A stretch of 64,000 nucleotides of DNA, taken from positions 806,001 through 870,000 of the forward strand of contig NZ_FNHF01000001.1 of NCBI RefSeq assembly GCF_900103695.1, in the 5' to 3' direction. The notes under the pieces were generated by a model. The model ran no database searches and was not told the DNA's origin. It saw only the letters and a list, made by a program, of their open reading frames with translations. A program made the translations under genes and the position numbers. This document shows positions 41,962 through 51,417 of the stretch, piece after piece. Every line of letters begins with the position of its first letter. Within the stretch, counting starts at the first letter, position 1. The DNA comes from Sediminibacillus halophilus. Its GTDB lineage: Bacteria; Bacillota; Bacilli; Bacillales; Amphibacillaceae.

Positions 41962-44769
41962 TTATTCCTGTTGGTCTTCTTCTCCATCCTGTTCTGCCTG
42001 ATCTTCTGGCTGTTCCGTTCCTTCCGTCTCTGCCTGTTCTTCTTCCCTTTCACTTAGTCGATCTTGAATTTGCGACATAATCGCGCCAGCTTCCTCCCAG
42101 TTTCCAGCAGAAAGTTCTTGCTGGTATTGGTCGAACAAGGAAGAAATTTCCTCTAAAATTTGATCAGAGCCCATAATTTCGTCTACTTGATCATTACCTT
42201 CTGTGTCATCTTCTCCCTCATCAAGTTCAACATCCGGGTCAATCAAGCCAAGCATCCGATCCATCGCCTTATCAAATGTCGGTTCCATGACGATTTCATC
42301 GCCATAAGCAAGAATAATTTGTTTCACCTCAGGAAGCGATGTTTCGTTGGAAGACTCGATATAAATCGGTTCCGCATAGATGACGGTATCTTCAAGTGGA
42401 ATAGCCAGCAGGTTTCCGCGAATGACTTCCGATCCACCCTGAGACCATAAGTTCAGTTGCTGAGAAATTGTACTGTCTTGGTTAATCCTGTTTTCTATTT
42501 GTTGCGGACCATATACGTTTCGCTGCTTCGGAAAACGATAGACAAAGGTTTCGCCATAATTCTCTCCATCATTTCGCACACCCATCCAGGCTACCATGTT
42601 TTGCCTGTTTCTCGGTGTATAAGGCATCATCAGCACAAACTCTTCTTCTTCCGCTTCCGGAAGCTTCATTGTAATGTAATAAGGCTCCATTTCTACATCT
42701 TCATTGAAGTATTTCTCGGTTGGAAATTGCCAGTAGTCTTCCCGATTGTAGAATACTTCCAGATTGGACATGTGGTACGTACCATACATTTTCGCCTGGA
42801 TTTTGAACATATCAATCGGGTACCGGAAATGCGCTGCCACGTCTTCCGGTATTTCCTCTGTAAACAAATCCGGGAACATCTTTTGATAGGTTTGAAGCAG
42901 CGGTTCGTCCGGCTCGGCTGCATAAAAATGGACTTCCCCACTGTAAGCATCCACCGTCACTTTTACCGAGTTGCGGATATAGCTTTCATTACCTTGATGT
43001 GCTTCTGAATATGGATAACGGTCTGCTGTCAGATAAGCATCGATCATCCACGCCATGCTGCCGTCGTCTCTTACAAAAATATAAGGATCCTCATCATATT
43101 CCAAGAACGGTGCTATCCGCTCGACCCGGTCCATGATATTACGTGTTGCTAACAGCTGACTGTCGCTGTTCAACTGATCGGACACAAACATTCTAAATGA
43201 ACCAGCGTCCAATGCGAACAACAGCCTATTTAAACCAGATAATGCTATCCCTTTATCCGTTTCGTACCTGTTCGACATATTTTCATCGCCAGCAGGGTAG
43301 TCGAATTCATCCACTTCACTATTAACGATGACATTATCATAGTTTTCTTCCCCAAAATATATTTGTGGTCTTTCCACGTCCATAGCACCTTCTGAAGGAA
43401 CATTTTTCAATAAATATTCCGGCTGTCCCTGCGAAGTAATTTGATTGACGTCACTCATTGCAATTCCGTAACCGTGTGTATAACGCAGATTTTCGTTAAC
43501 CCATGTTTTCGCCTGAGAAGGCAAATCGACGGTATTCAATTCCCGGGCACCAAGAAAGACTTGTTGATACTCGCCGTCAATTTGATAACGATCGATATCT
43601 ATGTCATTGAATTGATAGTAAGTCCGGAAGGTTTGCAATTGATTGTATATATCGAGAATCGGCCTTGCATCATTGATACGAACATTATTGATCGTCAGCT
43701 CATTGCGTTCGACCATTGCTTGATCAAGCGACTCGTTCCCCGGGTGTTCGAATTCTTCAATGTTATCAAGGTCATAAGCTGCCCGGGTAAATTCCAGGTT
43801 ATGCTCTAAATAAGGGCTTTCCTTGGAAAATTCGTTCGGCGACACAACATAATTTTGTACAATGATGGAAGCCCCTTCTGCTAGGACGCCAATTGCCATA
43901 TAAGCAATAACCGGTATCAGCATTGCCTTCAATCGTCCGCGCACAAGCGAGACAATCACCCAAATCGTTCCAATCACGGCGACAGCGGCCATGACGTAGG
44001 ACGCAGGGATATTGATAACTTTGTCGGTATAGCTCATGCCATGTACGACGCTTTCTTGGAATAGGTTGACCTTATTGGTCAGCATCGTGCTATATGGTTC
44101 CAACACCTGGGACACTGCCATCAACAAACCAATGCTGCCCAAGGTAATGCCTAGTTGCAATTGCGCGGAACGGCTGATTCGATACATATGAAATACAGAA
44201 TAGGCACCAATTTCGGCAAGCAATAAAAAGAACGCTAAACCGATCAGTGTATTTACTGCAAATTGTATAAACGGTAATACAAACATATAAAACGAAACAT
44301 CCATGCCAAAGTGCGGGTCTGTTATATCGAAGGAAGTATGGTTGAGAAACTTCAACCAAAGCTCCCAGCCGAATCCCTGTACAATACTGCTTCCGATGAA
44401 TCCGACAAACAAAGATATGCATAATATAGTAAATGCGCTCAATCGCTTGCTGCGAATAACCGCTGGCAGCTGTGACGGGTTAAATTGTTTCAAGAACGAT
44501 TTTCGGATCCATGCTGCCGTTATCCAGGTCAATGCCGCAAATACGACAAACCCGATTACACCAAGTAGTACCTTACTGCCGAGAATGGTTGTATATACCT
44601 GTTGGTATCCGAGCGAATCCATCCATATATAATCCGTGATCCAGTGCAATGACAAGCCGCCCAGAATCAATAATACTACCAGGAAACCAATCAATTTACC
44701 GAAGAATCCGCCGAATTTCTTCAGCTTCGCCTTCTGTTGAGTATTCATGTTAAACGTTTGATTTTCCAA
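41962..44769 (-). CDS. UPF0182-family large membrane protein
   Basis: 935 aa. Seven transmembrane segments in the first ~330 residues (for example FFGKLIGFLVVLLILGGLSL and SFYMFVLPFIQFAVNTLIGL), then a ~500-residue extracytoplasmic domain with YTHGYGIAMSDVNQITSQGQ and GPQQIENRINQDSTISQQL, and a very acidic Glu/Gln-rich tail (last ~80 residues). This is the COG1615/UPF0182 plan, function unknown. The TTG start at 44767-44769 has AGGGGGAG upstream; the ATG at codon 8 has no ribosome site. Single-gene unit. Confidence 0.92.
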   Translation of the reverse strand: MENQTFNMNTQQKAKLKKFGGFFGKLIGFLVVLLILGGLSLHWITDYIWMDSLGYQQVYTTILGSKVLLGVIGFVVFAALTWITAAWIRKSFLKQFNPSQLPAVIRSKRLSAFTILCISLFVGFIGSSIVQGFGWELWLKFLNHTSFDITDPHFGMDVSFYMFVLPFIQFAVNTLIGLAFFLLLAEIGAYSVFHMYRISRSAQLQLGITLGSIGLLMAVSQVLEPYSTMLTNKVNLFQESVVHGMSYTDKVINIPASYVMAAVAVIGTIWVIVSLVRGRLKAMLIPVIAYMAIGVLAEGASIIVQNYVVSPNEFSKESPYLEHNLEFTRAAYDLDNIEEFEHPGNESLDQAMVERNELTINNVRINDARPILDIYNQLQTFRTYYQFNDIDIDRYQIDGEYQQVFLGARELNTVDLPSQAKTWVNENLRYTHGYGIAMSDVNQITSQGQPEYLLKNVPSEGAMDVERPQIYFGEENYDNVIVNSEVDEFDYPAGDENMSNRYETDKGIALSGLNRLLFALDAGSFRMFVSDQLNSDSQLLATRNIMDRVERIAPFLEYDEDPYIFVRDDGSMAWMIDAYLTADRYPYSEAHQGNESYIRNSVKVTVDAYSGEVHFYAAEPDEPLLQTYQKMFPDLFTEEIPEDVAAHFRYPIDMFKIQAKMYGTYHMSNLEVFYNREDYWQFPTEKYFNEDVEMEPYYITMKLPEAEEEEFVLMMPYTPRNRQNMVAWMGVRNDGENYGETFVYRFPKQRNVYGPQQIENRINQDSTISQQLNLWSQGGSEVIRGNLLAIPLEDTVIYAEPIYIESSNETSLPEVKQIILAYGDEIVMEPTFDKAMDRMLGLIDPDVELDEGEDDTEGNDQVDEIMGSDQILEEISSLFDQYQQELSAGNWEEAGAIMSQIQDRLSEREEEQAETEGTEQPEDQAEQDGEEDQQE

Positions 44770-44985
44770 TCTTCTCCCCCTCTAAACCTTTCATTTGCAC
44801 ACTGCTTTCATTCTACCATAATGTCTGTTCTCTCGACGAAGGATGAAAGGCAGCCCGATCATTTTTTGCTCCTCCTCTATTCTTACGGAATGAAAACCGT
44901 TTTGGTTTCACCGACGGCCAATCTTCCAGCACAAAAAAGCGCCACACAGAATATCCTTCCATGCGACGCCCTTCAAACATCCTAT

Positions 44986-45957
44986 TCATTCAAAAGAATA
45001 ATGCACATTGCCTTGCTTACGAACTTCGTCCATCAATTTCATGACATCGACAGATAACCGGAGGGTATCATTTTCACGGTTATTCGCAACGTAATCATTC
45101 ATGGCTTCTACTTCATAATGGAACGCTTTTTCCGATTCGCCGGCTTCGATAACTTCTGTCCGATTCTCAGGGGTATAATAAATCGTTGCCTTGGTCGGGC
45201 GTTGATAGTCATCGACTTTAATGTACCCCTCTTCCCCTGCCACCAAGATGGTTTTCGGCATGATTGCCCGCAGTGTCATCGAAATGGTCGCCATTTCATC
45301 TGCTTTATTTTTCAACAGAATGCCTACTTGTTCATCCACTCCGGTTTGAAATTTTTTCACCGTACTCTCTACGTAGTCCGGCTGTTCCGATAAGAAAAAC
45401 CGTGACAAGGATAACGCATACGTTCCTATATCCAGCATAGCGCCGCCAGCCAGTTCCGGGTTAAAAAACCGGTTGGCAGGATCAGGGTCTTTGTAACTCC
45501 CATGTGATACCTGGATCATTCGCAGTTTTCCCAGTTTGCCAGACTGCAAGATTTCCCTTGCTTTTCGGTACACCGGCATATGGAATATTGTCATGGCCTC
45601 CGCAACTACCAGATTCTTTTCTTCTGCCAACTCGACAATTTCCTGGAGCTGCTTCGAATTGACGGTAATCGATTTTTCGCAAAGCACATGCTTATTTTGT
45701 CTTAGACTCTCCATGATATATTGATAATGAAAAGTGTGAGGCGTCGCGATATATATAATGTCCAAGTCCTCGTCCTGCAGTAATTCATCGTAGCTGCCAT
45801 AAACCTTGTCTATGTTATATTCCTCAGCAAATTGTTGGGCTTTTTCCAGCTTTCTGCCTCCAACTGCGGCAATTTTTCCATTCACTTCATTTATTGCAAC
45901 CGCAAACTCTCTGGCAATTGTCCCTGGGCCAAGAATTCCCCAATTTTGTTGTGGCAT
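44986..45957 (-). CDS. Gfo/Idh/MocA-family oxidoreductase
   Basis: 323 aa. N-terminal Rossmann fold with NWGILGPGTIAREFA (GxGxxA), IIYIATPHTFHYQYIMESL and CEKSITVNSKQLQE (EKP-type motif with S in place of P), then a C-terminal alpha/beta domain with GGAMLDIGTYAL. Acts on sugars, inositols or trans-dihydrodiols with NAD(P). AAGGGGGATGG precedes the ATG. No sugar pathway genes are nearby, so the substrate is open. Confidence 0.9.
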   Translation of the reverse strand: MPQQNWGILGPGTIAREFAVAINEVNGKIAAVGGRKLEKAQQFAEEYNIDKVYGSYDELLQDEDLDIIYIATPHTFHYQYIMESLRQNKHVLCEKSITVNSKQLQEIVELAEEKNLVVAEAMTIFHMPVYRKAREILQSGKLGKLRMIQVSHGSYKDPDPANRFFNPELAGGAMLDIGTYALSLSRFFLSEQPDYVESTVKKFQTGVDEQVGILLKNKADEMATISMTLRAIMPKTILVAGEEGYIKVDDYQRPTKATIYYTPENRTEVIEAGESEKAFHYEVEAMNDYVANNRENDTLRLSVDVMKLMDEVRKQGNVHYSFE

Positions 45958-46362
45958 TGTCCATCCCCCTTATAAGTTCCCCCTTCACGCAGGTGAAGCG
46001 GTTTCAATTAGCTGTTTTCTATTTCCTGCCATCCTCTTACGATGCAAGCCACCTTTAGAGAACGACTGATTCAACCAGCCATCAGAAAAATAATTTCAGT
46101 AAACTCATTACTAAATCGATTTAGTAACGCTCCAAAAGTGTCCCCTGCCTGCCATTTTAAGAGTAAGTAGCTTTGATAAAAAGTATACTCCCAGGGATAA
46201 TAGAAGTCAATGAATGCGCTTCCTTTCTCTTTTATTTTTCCTGCCATTTTTAAATAGCTCTTCTCTCCGACTTTACCATTTTAATCTTTTTTCAGTTGAT
46301 AGAAACTGCTAACTACCTCTGTCACTGCTTCCTCCTAGTTATATTCAGAATGAGTGCTAATC
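45958..46362. other. gene-free stretch
   Basis: About 400 nt upstream of the oxidoreductase gene without a supported gene. CGATTTAGTAACG-like sequence near 46130 has no clear meaning. Confidence 0.35.
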
Positions 46363-46481
46363 CAGCGCTGCGGAAAAACAATCGCTTTCCGTGGGAAGCA
46401 ACTTCAGCCTCCTCGCTGGAAAAGCCAGCTGCGGGGTCTTCAGACTTTCCCACTGGAGTCTCGCATTTTTCCGCAGCGCTG
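46363..46481. repeat. 119-bp palindromic Bacillaceae-type repeat
   Basis: The ends CAGCGCTGCGGAAAAA (46363-46378) and TTTTTCCGCAGCGCTG (46466-46481) are 16-bp perfect inverted repeats. Inside are GCTGG-AAAAG-CCAGC and ACTCCAGTGGGAAAG/CCCACGGAAAGCG (minus strand), the same signature as unit B of the 38 kb element. Noncoding; folds into a cruciform-like structure. Confidence 0.85.
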
Positions 46482-46780
46482 TTCACCTTCTCAATAAAGG
46501 TTGGATGTCAGGAAGACTCATTAAGGTTAGTTCGCTGTTTATACCGTTTGTGCAAAAGGGAGAATCCTTTAAAATAAAGGCTCAAAAATAAGCGGATGTT
46601 CTTCCTTTCCCTATTTCTCTTCCTATAAGAAAATTAAAGAGTCTCAAATCATCTTTAAATATCACTTTAGCATCATATTCAGAAAATCAATCGAAAAATG
46701 ATATTTTATTTATCGCAGAATGAGATATATAGTAAGTAGAATAAATTTCCCAAAACCATTAATAAAAAGGAGACTTTACA

Positions 46781-46927
46781 ATGAGCCAAGCCCTTCGGAA
46801 TAATCTGGAACAAGATTTATGCGAATTGGCATCTCTTAATGAAAACGAAGTGAACAACATGACGGACGCAGAAGTGGAATACTACCACTGGCTCTATTTA
46901 GAAGAATCCATTTATGATTTAATGTAA
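46781..46927 (+). CDS. small acidic protein, unknown
   Basis: 48 aa, acidic and helical (NLEQDLCELASLNENEV, then MTDAEVEYYHWLYLEE). AAAAGGAG lies 8 nt before the ATG and a strong terminator follows, so it is a real gene unit. The MTDxEVE..Y ending recalls several short uncharacterised Bacillaceae proteins. Function unknown. Confidence 0.7.
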   Translation: MSQALRNNLEQDLCELASLNENEVNNMTDAEVEYYHWLYLEESIYDLM

Positions 46928-46933
46928 AACAAA

Positions 46934-46975
46934 CAGGCAGTTGTCGGGTATCCTTCGACAGCTGCCTGGTTTTCT
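46934..46975 (+). terminator. intrinsic terminator after small acidic gene
   Basis: CAGGCAGTTGTCG and CGACAGCTGCCTG form a 13-bp stem (one G-T pair) followed by GTTTTCTTTT, 6 nt after the stop. Confidence 0.88.
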
Positions 46976-47080
46976 TTTCAGGATAATTCAATGGACAGCC
47001 GCGCCTTTCTGAATTAGACTATAATCTATTGATATTTAAAGAAAAAGATTGATCGATTGATGAAAGGTGTTTGGTAATTC

Positions 47081-48295
47081 ATGCTGCAAAACCCAACTGG
47101 AAAAGAGCGTTTTTCGCTCGCTTTATTACTTGGAATGCTTGCCATAATGGGCCCACTGAATATTGATATGTATTTGCCCAGCTTTCCGGATATCGCTTCC
47201 GATTTACATGCAAGTGCTTCGCTTGTCCAGCTTAGCTTGACGACCTGTTTGATTGGGCTGGCAACCGGCCAGGTAATCATTGGACCAATCAGCGATGCAG
47301 TCGGGAGACGCAAGCCTCTTTTAATCGGAATTATGTTATTTGCCCTGGCATCGATACTCTGTGCATTTGCACCTAATATTTTCACACTGATTGCTGCCCG
47401 TTTTTTACAAGGAATGACTGCCTCTGCCGGTGTTGTCCTATCCCGTGCTGTAGTAAGGGACGTCTTTACCGGAAGAGAACTGACAAAGTTCTATGCCTTG
47501 TTAATGGTAATTCTTGCAGCAGCACCAATGATTGCCCCGATGGCAGGCGGTGCCATTCTCTTGCTTCCATTTGCCAGCTGGCACACTATTTTTTATTTCT
47601 TGAGCCTTCTCGGTTTATTGATCGTGATGACAGTTTTCTTCCGTTTGAAGGAGACTTTACCACCAGAAAAGCGGATTCCTAGTTCGATCGGTAATACTGT
47701 AAAGACAATGGGAAGCCTATTTAAAGATCGCTCGTTTATTGGCTATGCGATTATTGTCGGTTTTGTCCATGGTGGAAGTTTTGCCTATGTATCCGGTACA
47801 CCGTTCGTTTATCAGGGAATCTATGGTGTTTCCCCGCAAGTATTTGGTATATTATTCGGGATTAACGGTCTGGCAATAATGTCTGGAAGTTCGATTGTCG
47901 GACGTTTTGGCGGCATCATCCACGAACGTAATTTACTTCGGATCGCAGTTTGTACCGCCGCTACTGCCACAGCGCTTATTTTGTTCATCAGTATTATCGA
48001 AGGTCCGCTTGCACTACTGGTCATTGCCATTTTTATTTACATGACCACCATGGGAATGACCTTGACCAGTTCGTTTACATTGGCAATGGAGCATCAAGGC
48101 CATCGCGCCGGCAGCGCTAGTGCAGTGTTGGGATTGCTTCCACTGATTATCGGGTCAGTAGCTTCCCCGCTTGTAGGAATTGATGAAACTTCTGCAGTTC
48201 CTATGGGTTTGATTCTGTTTATTAGTTCCTTTATCGGGTTTAGTGCCTTCTTTACGTTGACAAAGAAGCCTGCTGAAGCAAAAACGGAAAATTAA
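47081..48295 (+). CDS. Bcr/CflA-family MFS multidrug exporter
   Basis: 404 aa, 12 transmembrane segments. Proton-driven drug efflux. Family-specific PLNIDMYLPSFPDIA in helix 1, the MFS loop motif GPISDAVGRRKPLLIG between helices 2 and 3, and RFLQGMTASAGVVLSRAVVRD in helices 4-5 place it in the Bcr/CflA (bicyclomycin/chloramphenicol) subgroup. AAAGGTG lies a little far (11 nt) from the ATG. Single gene; substrate not predictable. Confidence 0.92.
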   Translation: MLQNPTGKERFSLALLLGMLAIMGPLNIDMYLPSFPDIASDLHASASLVQLSLTTCLIGLATGQVIIGPISDAVGRRKPLLIGIMLFALASILCAFAPNIFTLIAARFLQGMTASAGVVLSRAVVRDVFTGRELTKFYALLMVILAAAPMIAPMAGGAILLLPFASWHTIFYFLSLLGLLIVMTVFFRLKETLPPEKRIPSSIGNTVKTMGSLFKDRSFIGYAIIVGFVHGGSFAYVSGTPFVYQGIYGVSPQVFGILFGINGLAIMSGSSIVGRFGGIIHERNLLRIAVCTAATATALILFISIIEGPLALLVIAIFIYMTTMGMTLTSSFTLAMEHQGHRAGSASAVLGLLPLIIGSVASPLVGIDETSAVPMGLILFISSFIGFSAFFTLTKKPAEAKTEN

Positions 48296-48414
48296 TATTT
48301 ATATTTCCTATTTTTTGAGGGCTGCCCATTGCGATTTTTAATGAATGGACAGCCCCTTTATAATCTATTACCAGAAGGACATTTGTTAATATACAGGCTT
48401 AAAAATCAAGATAA

Positions 48415-49740
48415 TCAACCTGTCAGAATATCCTCTTTTGGATACCGGATATTCGCTTGTGAGGAATGCGCAAAAGAAAAAGCTAACGTAAGCGGACCGA
48501 TTTTTCCAATCAGCATGATTAGGATAATTGTTATTTTCCCGACAGTTGTCAGGGTCGAAGTAAGCCCCATCGATAAACCTACTGTACCAAACGCTGAAAC
48601 GGTTTCAAATACTATAGATATGAAGGTCGCATCCTCGGTTATATTCAAAATAAAAATACCGGTAACAATCAACCCTGAGCCAATGACAGTAATAGCCAAC
48701 GCGCGGACGATTGTATTGTATTTAATGGCTCGCCGGAACATTACTACTTCATCATTTTCTTTCAAAAAGGCAAATACCGCAAAAATCAAAGCCAAAAAGG
48801 TGGTCAATTTGATTCCCCCGCCAGTAGAAGCACTTCCAGCCCCAATGAACATTAACAAAATAATGAAAAATAAAGTCGAATCATTCATACTCCCTATGTC
48901 TACGGTATTGAAACCCGCTGTCCTGGGAGTCACTGCCTGGAAATAAGCGGCCTGGAGTTTGTCCAAACCTGAAAGGGTCCCTAATGTACCAGGATTGTCA
49001 TACTCTAATAGTAAGATGACCAGTATCGCAACACTATTCAATAAGAAAGTGCCAATTAGCATCAATTTGGTATGCAGACTTAAGCTGTTTGGATCTCCTT
49101 TTTTCCATATATCAAAGATGACAGTAAATCCAAGCCCTCCAATAATGAATAAAAGAGTAATCACAATGTTTACAATAGGATCAGCCGCAAACTCTGATAG
49201 ACTATCAGACCAAATAGAAAAACCAGCATTGTTAAAGGCCGAAATAGAATGAAATAAACCAGCATATAGACCATGCTTCCATCCCATATCTGGAATCCAG
49301 CGTATGGATAACAGCATAAAGGCAATGCTCTCCATTACAATCGAAAAAATAAATAGCTTCTTTACCAGAGACACCACGCCGCCGAGGGATGTTTGATTCA
49401 AAGACTGGGTTACAATCACTCGTTCTTTAACACCGATTTTCCGCCCGATTATTAAAAAGATCAATACCGCAAAAGTCATAATCCCTAGTCCGCCGATTTG
49501 GATTAACAACAGAATAACCACTTCGCCGAAAGTTGTGAAAACTGCACCGGTGTCTAAAACTGCGAGACCCGTAACGGTCATTGCCGAAACCGCAGTAAAC
49601 AAGGCGTCCAAAGTACTTATTGACTCTGTAGTTGCAATCGGTAGCTTTAACAAAACGGTTCCTATAAAAATAAACAGGATAAAAATCCCCAGTAAAAACC
49701 TGGGAGGACTGATATTAACAAGGTCATTCTTCATTATCAT
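48415..49740 (-). CDS. ktrB: Ktr potassium transporter membrane subunit
   Basis: 441 aa, SKT-type K+ channel-like transporter with four M1-P-M2 repeats; selectivity-filter segments such as AMTVTGLAV, HSISAFNNAGFS, TPRTAGFNTVD and SAFGTVGLSMG are visible. Na+-coupled K+ uptake used in osmotic adaptation. It starts 5 nt after the ktrA stop, with AGAGGAG overlapping the end of ktrA. Order and sizes match KtrAB of B. subtilis. Confidence 0.93.
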   Translation of the reverse strand: MIMKNDLVNISPPRFLLGIFILFIFIGTVLLKLPIATTESISTLDALFTAVSAMTVTGLAVLDTGAVFTTFGEVVILLLIQIGGLGIMTFAVLIFLIIGRKIGVKERVIVTQSLNQTSLGGVVSLVKKLFIFSIVMESIAFMLLSIRWIPDMGWKHGLYAGLFHSISAFNNAGFSIWSDSLSEFAADPIVNIVITLLFIIGGLGFTVIFDIWKKGDPNSLSLHTKLMLIGTFLLNSVAILVILLLEYDNPGTLGTLSGLDKLQAAYFQAVTPRTAGFNTVDIGSMNDSTLFFIILLMFIGAGSASTGGGIKLTTFLALIFAVFAFLKENDEVVMFRRAIKYNTIVRALAITVIGSGLIVTGIFILNITEDATFISIVFETVSAFGTVGLSMGLTSTLTTVGKITIILIMLIGKIGPLTLAFSFAHSSQANIRYPKEDILTG

Positions 49741-49745
49741 GGCAG

Positions 49746-50420
49746 TTATACTCCTCTGACTTCCAATCGGTTCAACCGTTCATTTTCCCCCATTATGATG
49801 AGGATATCCCCATGCTCAATCTTCGTATCAAGAGATGGTTCCATGAGAAGTGTCTCTTCATCCTTTTTGATCGCAACTGTGCGACAAAAATGTTTTTTGG
49901 TAATATTCAGGTCGCCTATCGCTTTTCCTTCCATGTCCTTCGTCGCGATCACCTCCATCATGCTATGTCGTTTGGATAGCTGTATATAATCGACAATTTG
50001 ATCGGAGACAATATGATGGGCGATCCGCTTTGCCATATCTTGCTCCGGGTTGATGATTTTATCGACTCCTATTTTCTCTAAAACCTTTTGATGACTTTCA
50101 TTCCTGGCCTTTACCCACACTTTCTTTACCCCCATCTCTTTTAACAACAGGGAGGCAAGGATACTGGATTGAATGTCCTCTCCAAAACTGATAACAGCAC
50201 AATCAAAATTGCTGATGCCCACGGACTGAAGCGAATGTTCATCCACTGCATCCATCACCACAACATGGCTGGCGATTGCAGCGTATTCCTGTATGCGCTC
50301 CGGACTTTTATCGATTGCCAACACATCGATATCCGACTCTGCCAATTCCTTACAAAGCGTTCCGCCAAACCTGCCCAGTCCGATAATGGCGAATTCTTTT
50401 CTTGAAGGTTTCACTTCCAA
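49746..50420 (-). CDS. ktrA: Ktr potassium uptake regulatory subunit
   Basis: 224 aa. RCK_N domain with FAIIGLGRFGGTLCKEL (GxGxxG) and acidic DK after the second strand (binds ATP/ADP), then RCK_C at ~140-222, a c-di-AMP-binding domain in homologues. It starts with TTG 50418-50420 behind AAAGGAAG. Forms an octameric ring under KtrB. No ydaO-type c-di-AMP riboswitch was recognised upstream, unlike B. subtilis ktrAB. Confidence 0.93.
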   Translation of the reverse strand: MEVKPSRKEFAIIGLGRFGGTLCKELAESDIDVLAIDKSPERIQEYAAIASHVVVMDAVDEHSLQSVGISNFDCAVISFGEDIQSSILASLLLKEMGVKKVWVKARNESHQKVLEKIGVDKIINPEQDMAKRIAHHIVSDQIVDYIQLSKRHSMMEVIATKDMEGKAIGDLNITKKHFCRTVAIKKDEETLLMEPSLDTKIEHGDILIIMGENERLNRLEVRGV

Positions 50421-50571
50421 AACTTCCTTTCCATATTGCCATGAAGCTACACATTTTGCTACCCATCATACTCCTATTTTGACGAAGATGGTAGTGCTTT
50501 TTCTGCAATTTTTTTTATATCTTTTCTATTCATACTTCACTTTCTTATATTCTTTCCTATATTATATAAAA

Positions 50572-50604
50572 ACAAAAGAAAAAGACTGCCTAAGTGACAG
50601 TCTT
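50572..50604 (-). terminator. intrinsic terminator of the Nudix gene
   Basis: On the minus strand AAGACTG-TCACTTAGG-CAGTCTT is followed by TTTTCTTTTG, 16 nt after the stop codon. Confidence 0.8.
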
Positions 50605-50619
50605 CCGTACGTTTCCCAC

Positions 50620-51237
50620 TCAGCCAGTCATCAATGATGCAAAGTGGGCGATTACTCTTGCCGTCAGTCCCCAGATAACTTTGTCCTCATATTGGTAAAA
50701 ATATTCTTCCATTTTTAAAGGCCGCCACTCATAGTTCTTTCCGCCGGCTACCAGTTCGAATGGAAAATCTTCCTTTGGTTCGATGTGCATATTGACCTCA
50801 TGAATAATAGGTTTCGTAGTTAAAAAGAAGGATAGTGGTACAGTAAATACTTCCTCGACCTCCTGCGGATTGAGACTGATGTCTGCCCTCTCCTTGATAA
50901 ATCCTGTGAAGGGATACACGATCATTCCAAATGGGGAAACCATATAATCAATAGGATAAACATCCGTTATCTCTTCCGCTTTAATTCCAAGTTCCTCCAC
51001 CGTTTCCCGAACAGCAGCCCCTTGTGCAGACTGATCGCTTGGATCAATTTTTCCACCTGGAAAGCAAATGTCGCCCGGCTGTCTTCTCAACGTGTGGGAA
51101 CGAACCTCAAATAATACGTGCAACTCCCCTTCTTTTTCAATAAGTGGGAGCAACACGGCAAACTTGGCAAATTGTTCACTCCCTAATACAGCTGGCTCAT
51201 GACCCTGTAATCTTTTTACTATCTGTGTTGGCTTCAT
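50620..51237 (-). CDS. Nudix hydrolase, CoA pyrophosphatase type
   Basis: 205 aa. The NuBI/UPF0035 motif EVRSHTLRRQPGDICFPGG directly precedes the Nudix box GGKIDPSDQ...AVRETVEELGI, in which the first Glu is Asp, as in NudL/YeaB-type enzymes that split coenzyme A or its derivatives into 3',5'-ADP and phosphopantetheine. GAGGTGAACGAA fixes ATG 51235-51237; the frame opens at 51267. Single gene. Confidence 0.9.
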   Translation of the reverse strand: MKPTQIVKRLQGHEPAVLGSEQFAKFAVLLPLIEKEGELHVLFEVRSHTLRRQPGDICFPGGKIDPSDQSAQGAAVRETVEELGIKAEEITDVYPIDYMVSPFGMIVYPFTGFIKERADISLNPQEVEEVFTVPLSFFLTTKPIIHEVNMHIEPKEDFPFELVAGGKNYEWRPLKMEEYFYQYEDKVIWGLTARVIAHFASLMTG

Positions 51238-51417
51238 TTCGTTCACCTCTGTTTTTCCTTTCCCCATTGTACCATGTTTAAAAATCGTACTGCATGGACT
51301 GGAACTTAAAATACATTCTCGACTAGTACAAAAACGGCAATTTGTTATATCAGCCTTTCCAATACTTGTGCGTCTGTCATCTACTATAGTAAATGCACCA
51401 AGACTGGAGATGAGACT

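Noticed and set aside
46296-46591. Plus-strand frames across the 46 kb palindrome
   Set aside because: They run through the noncoding repeat; no ribosome sites.
50421-50571. ydaO-type c-di-AMP riboswitch before ktrA
   Set aside because: Expected by analogy with B. subtilis ktrAB, but the conserved core was not found by eye.
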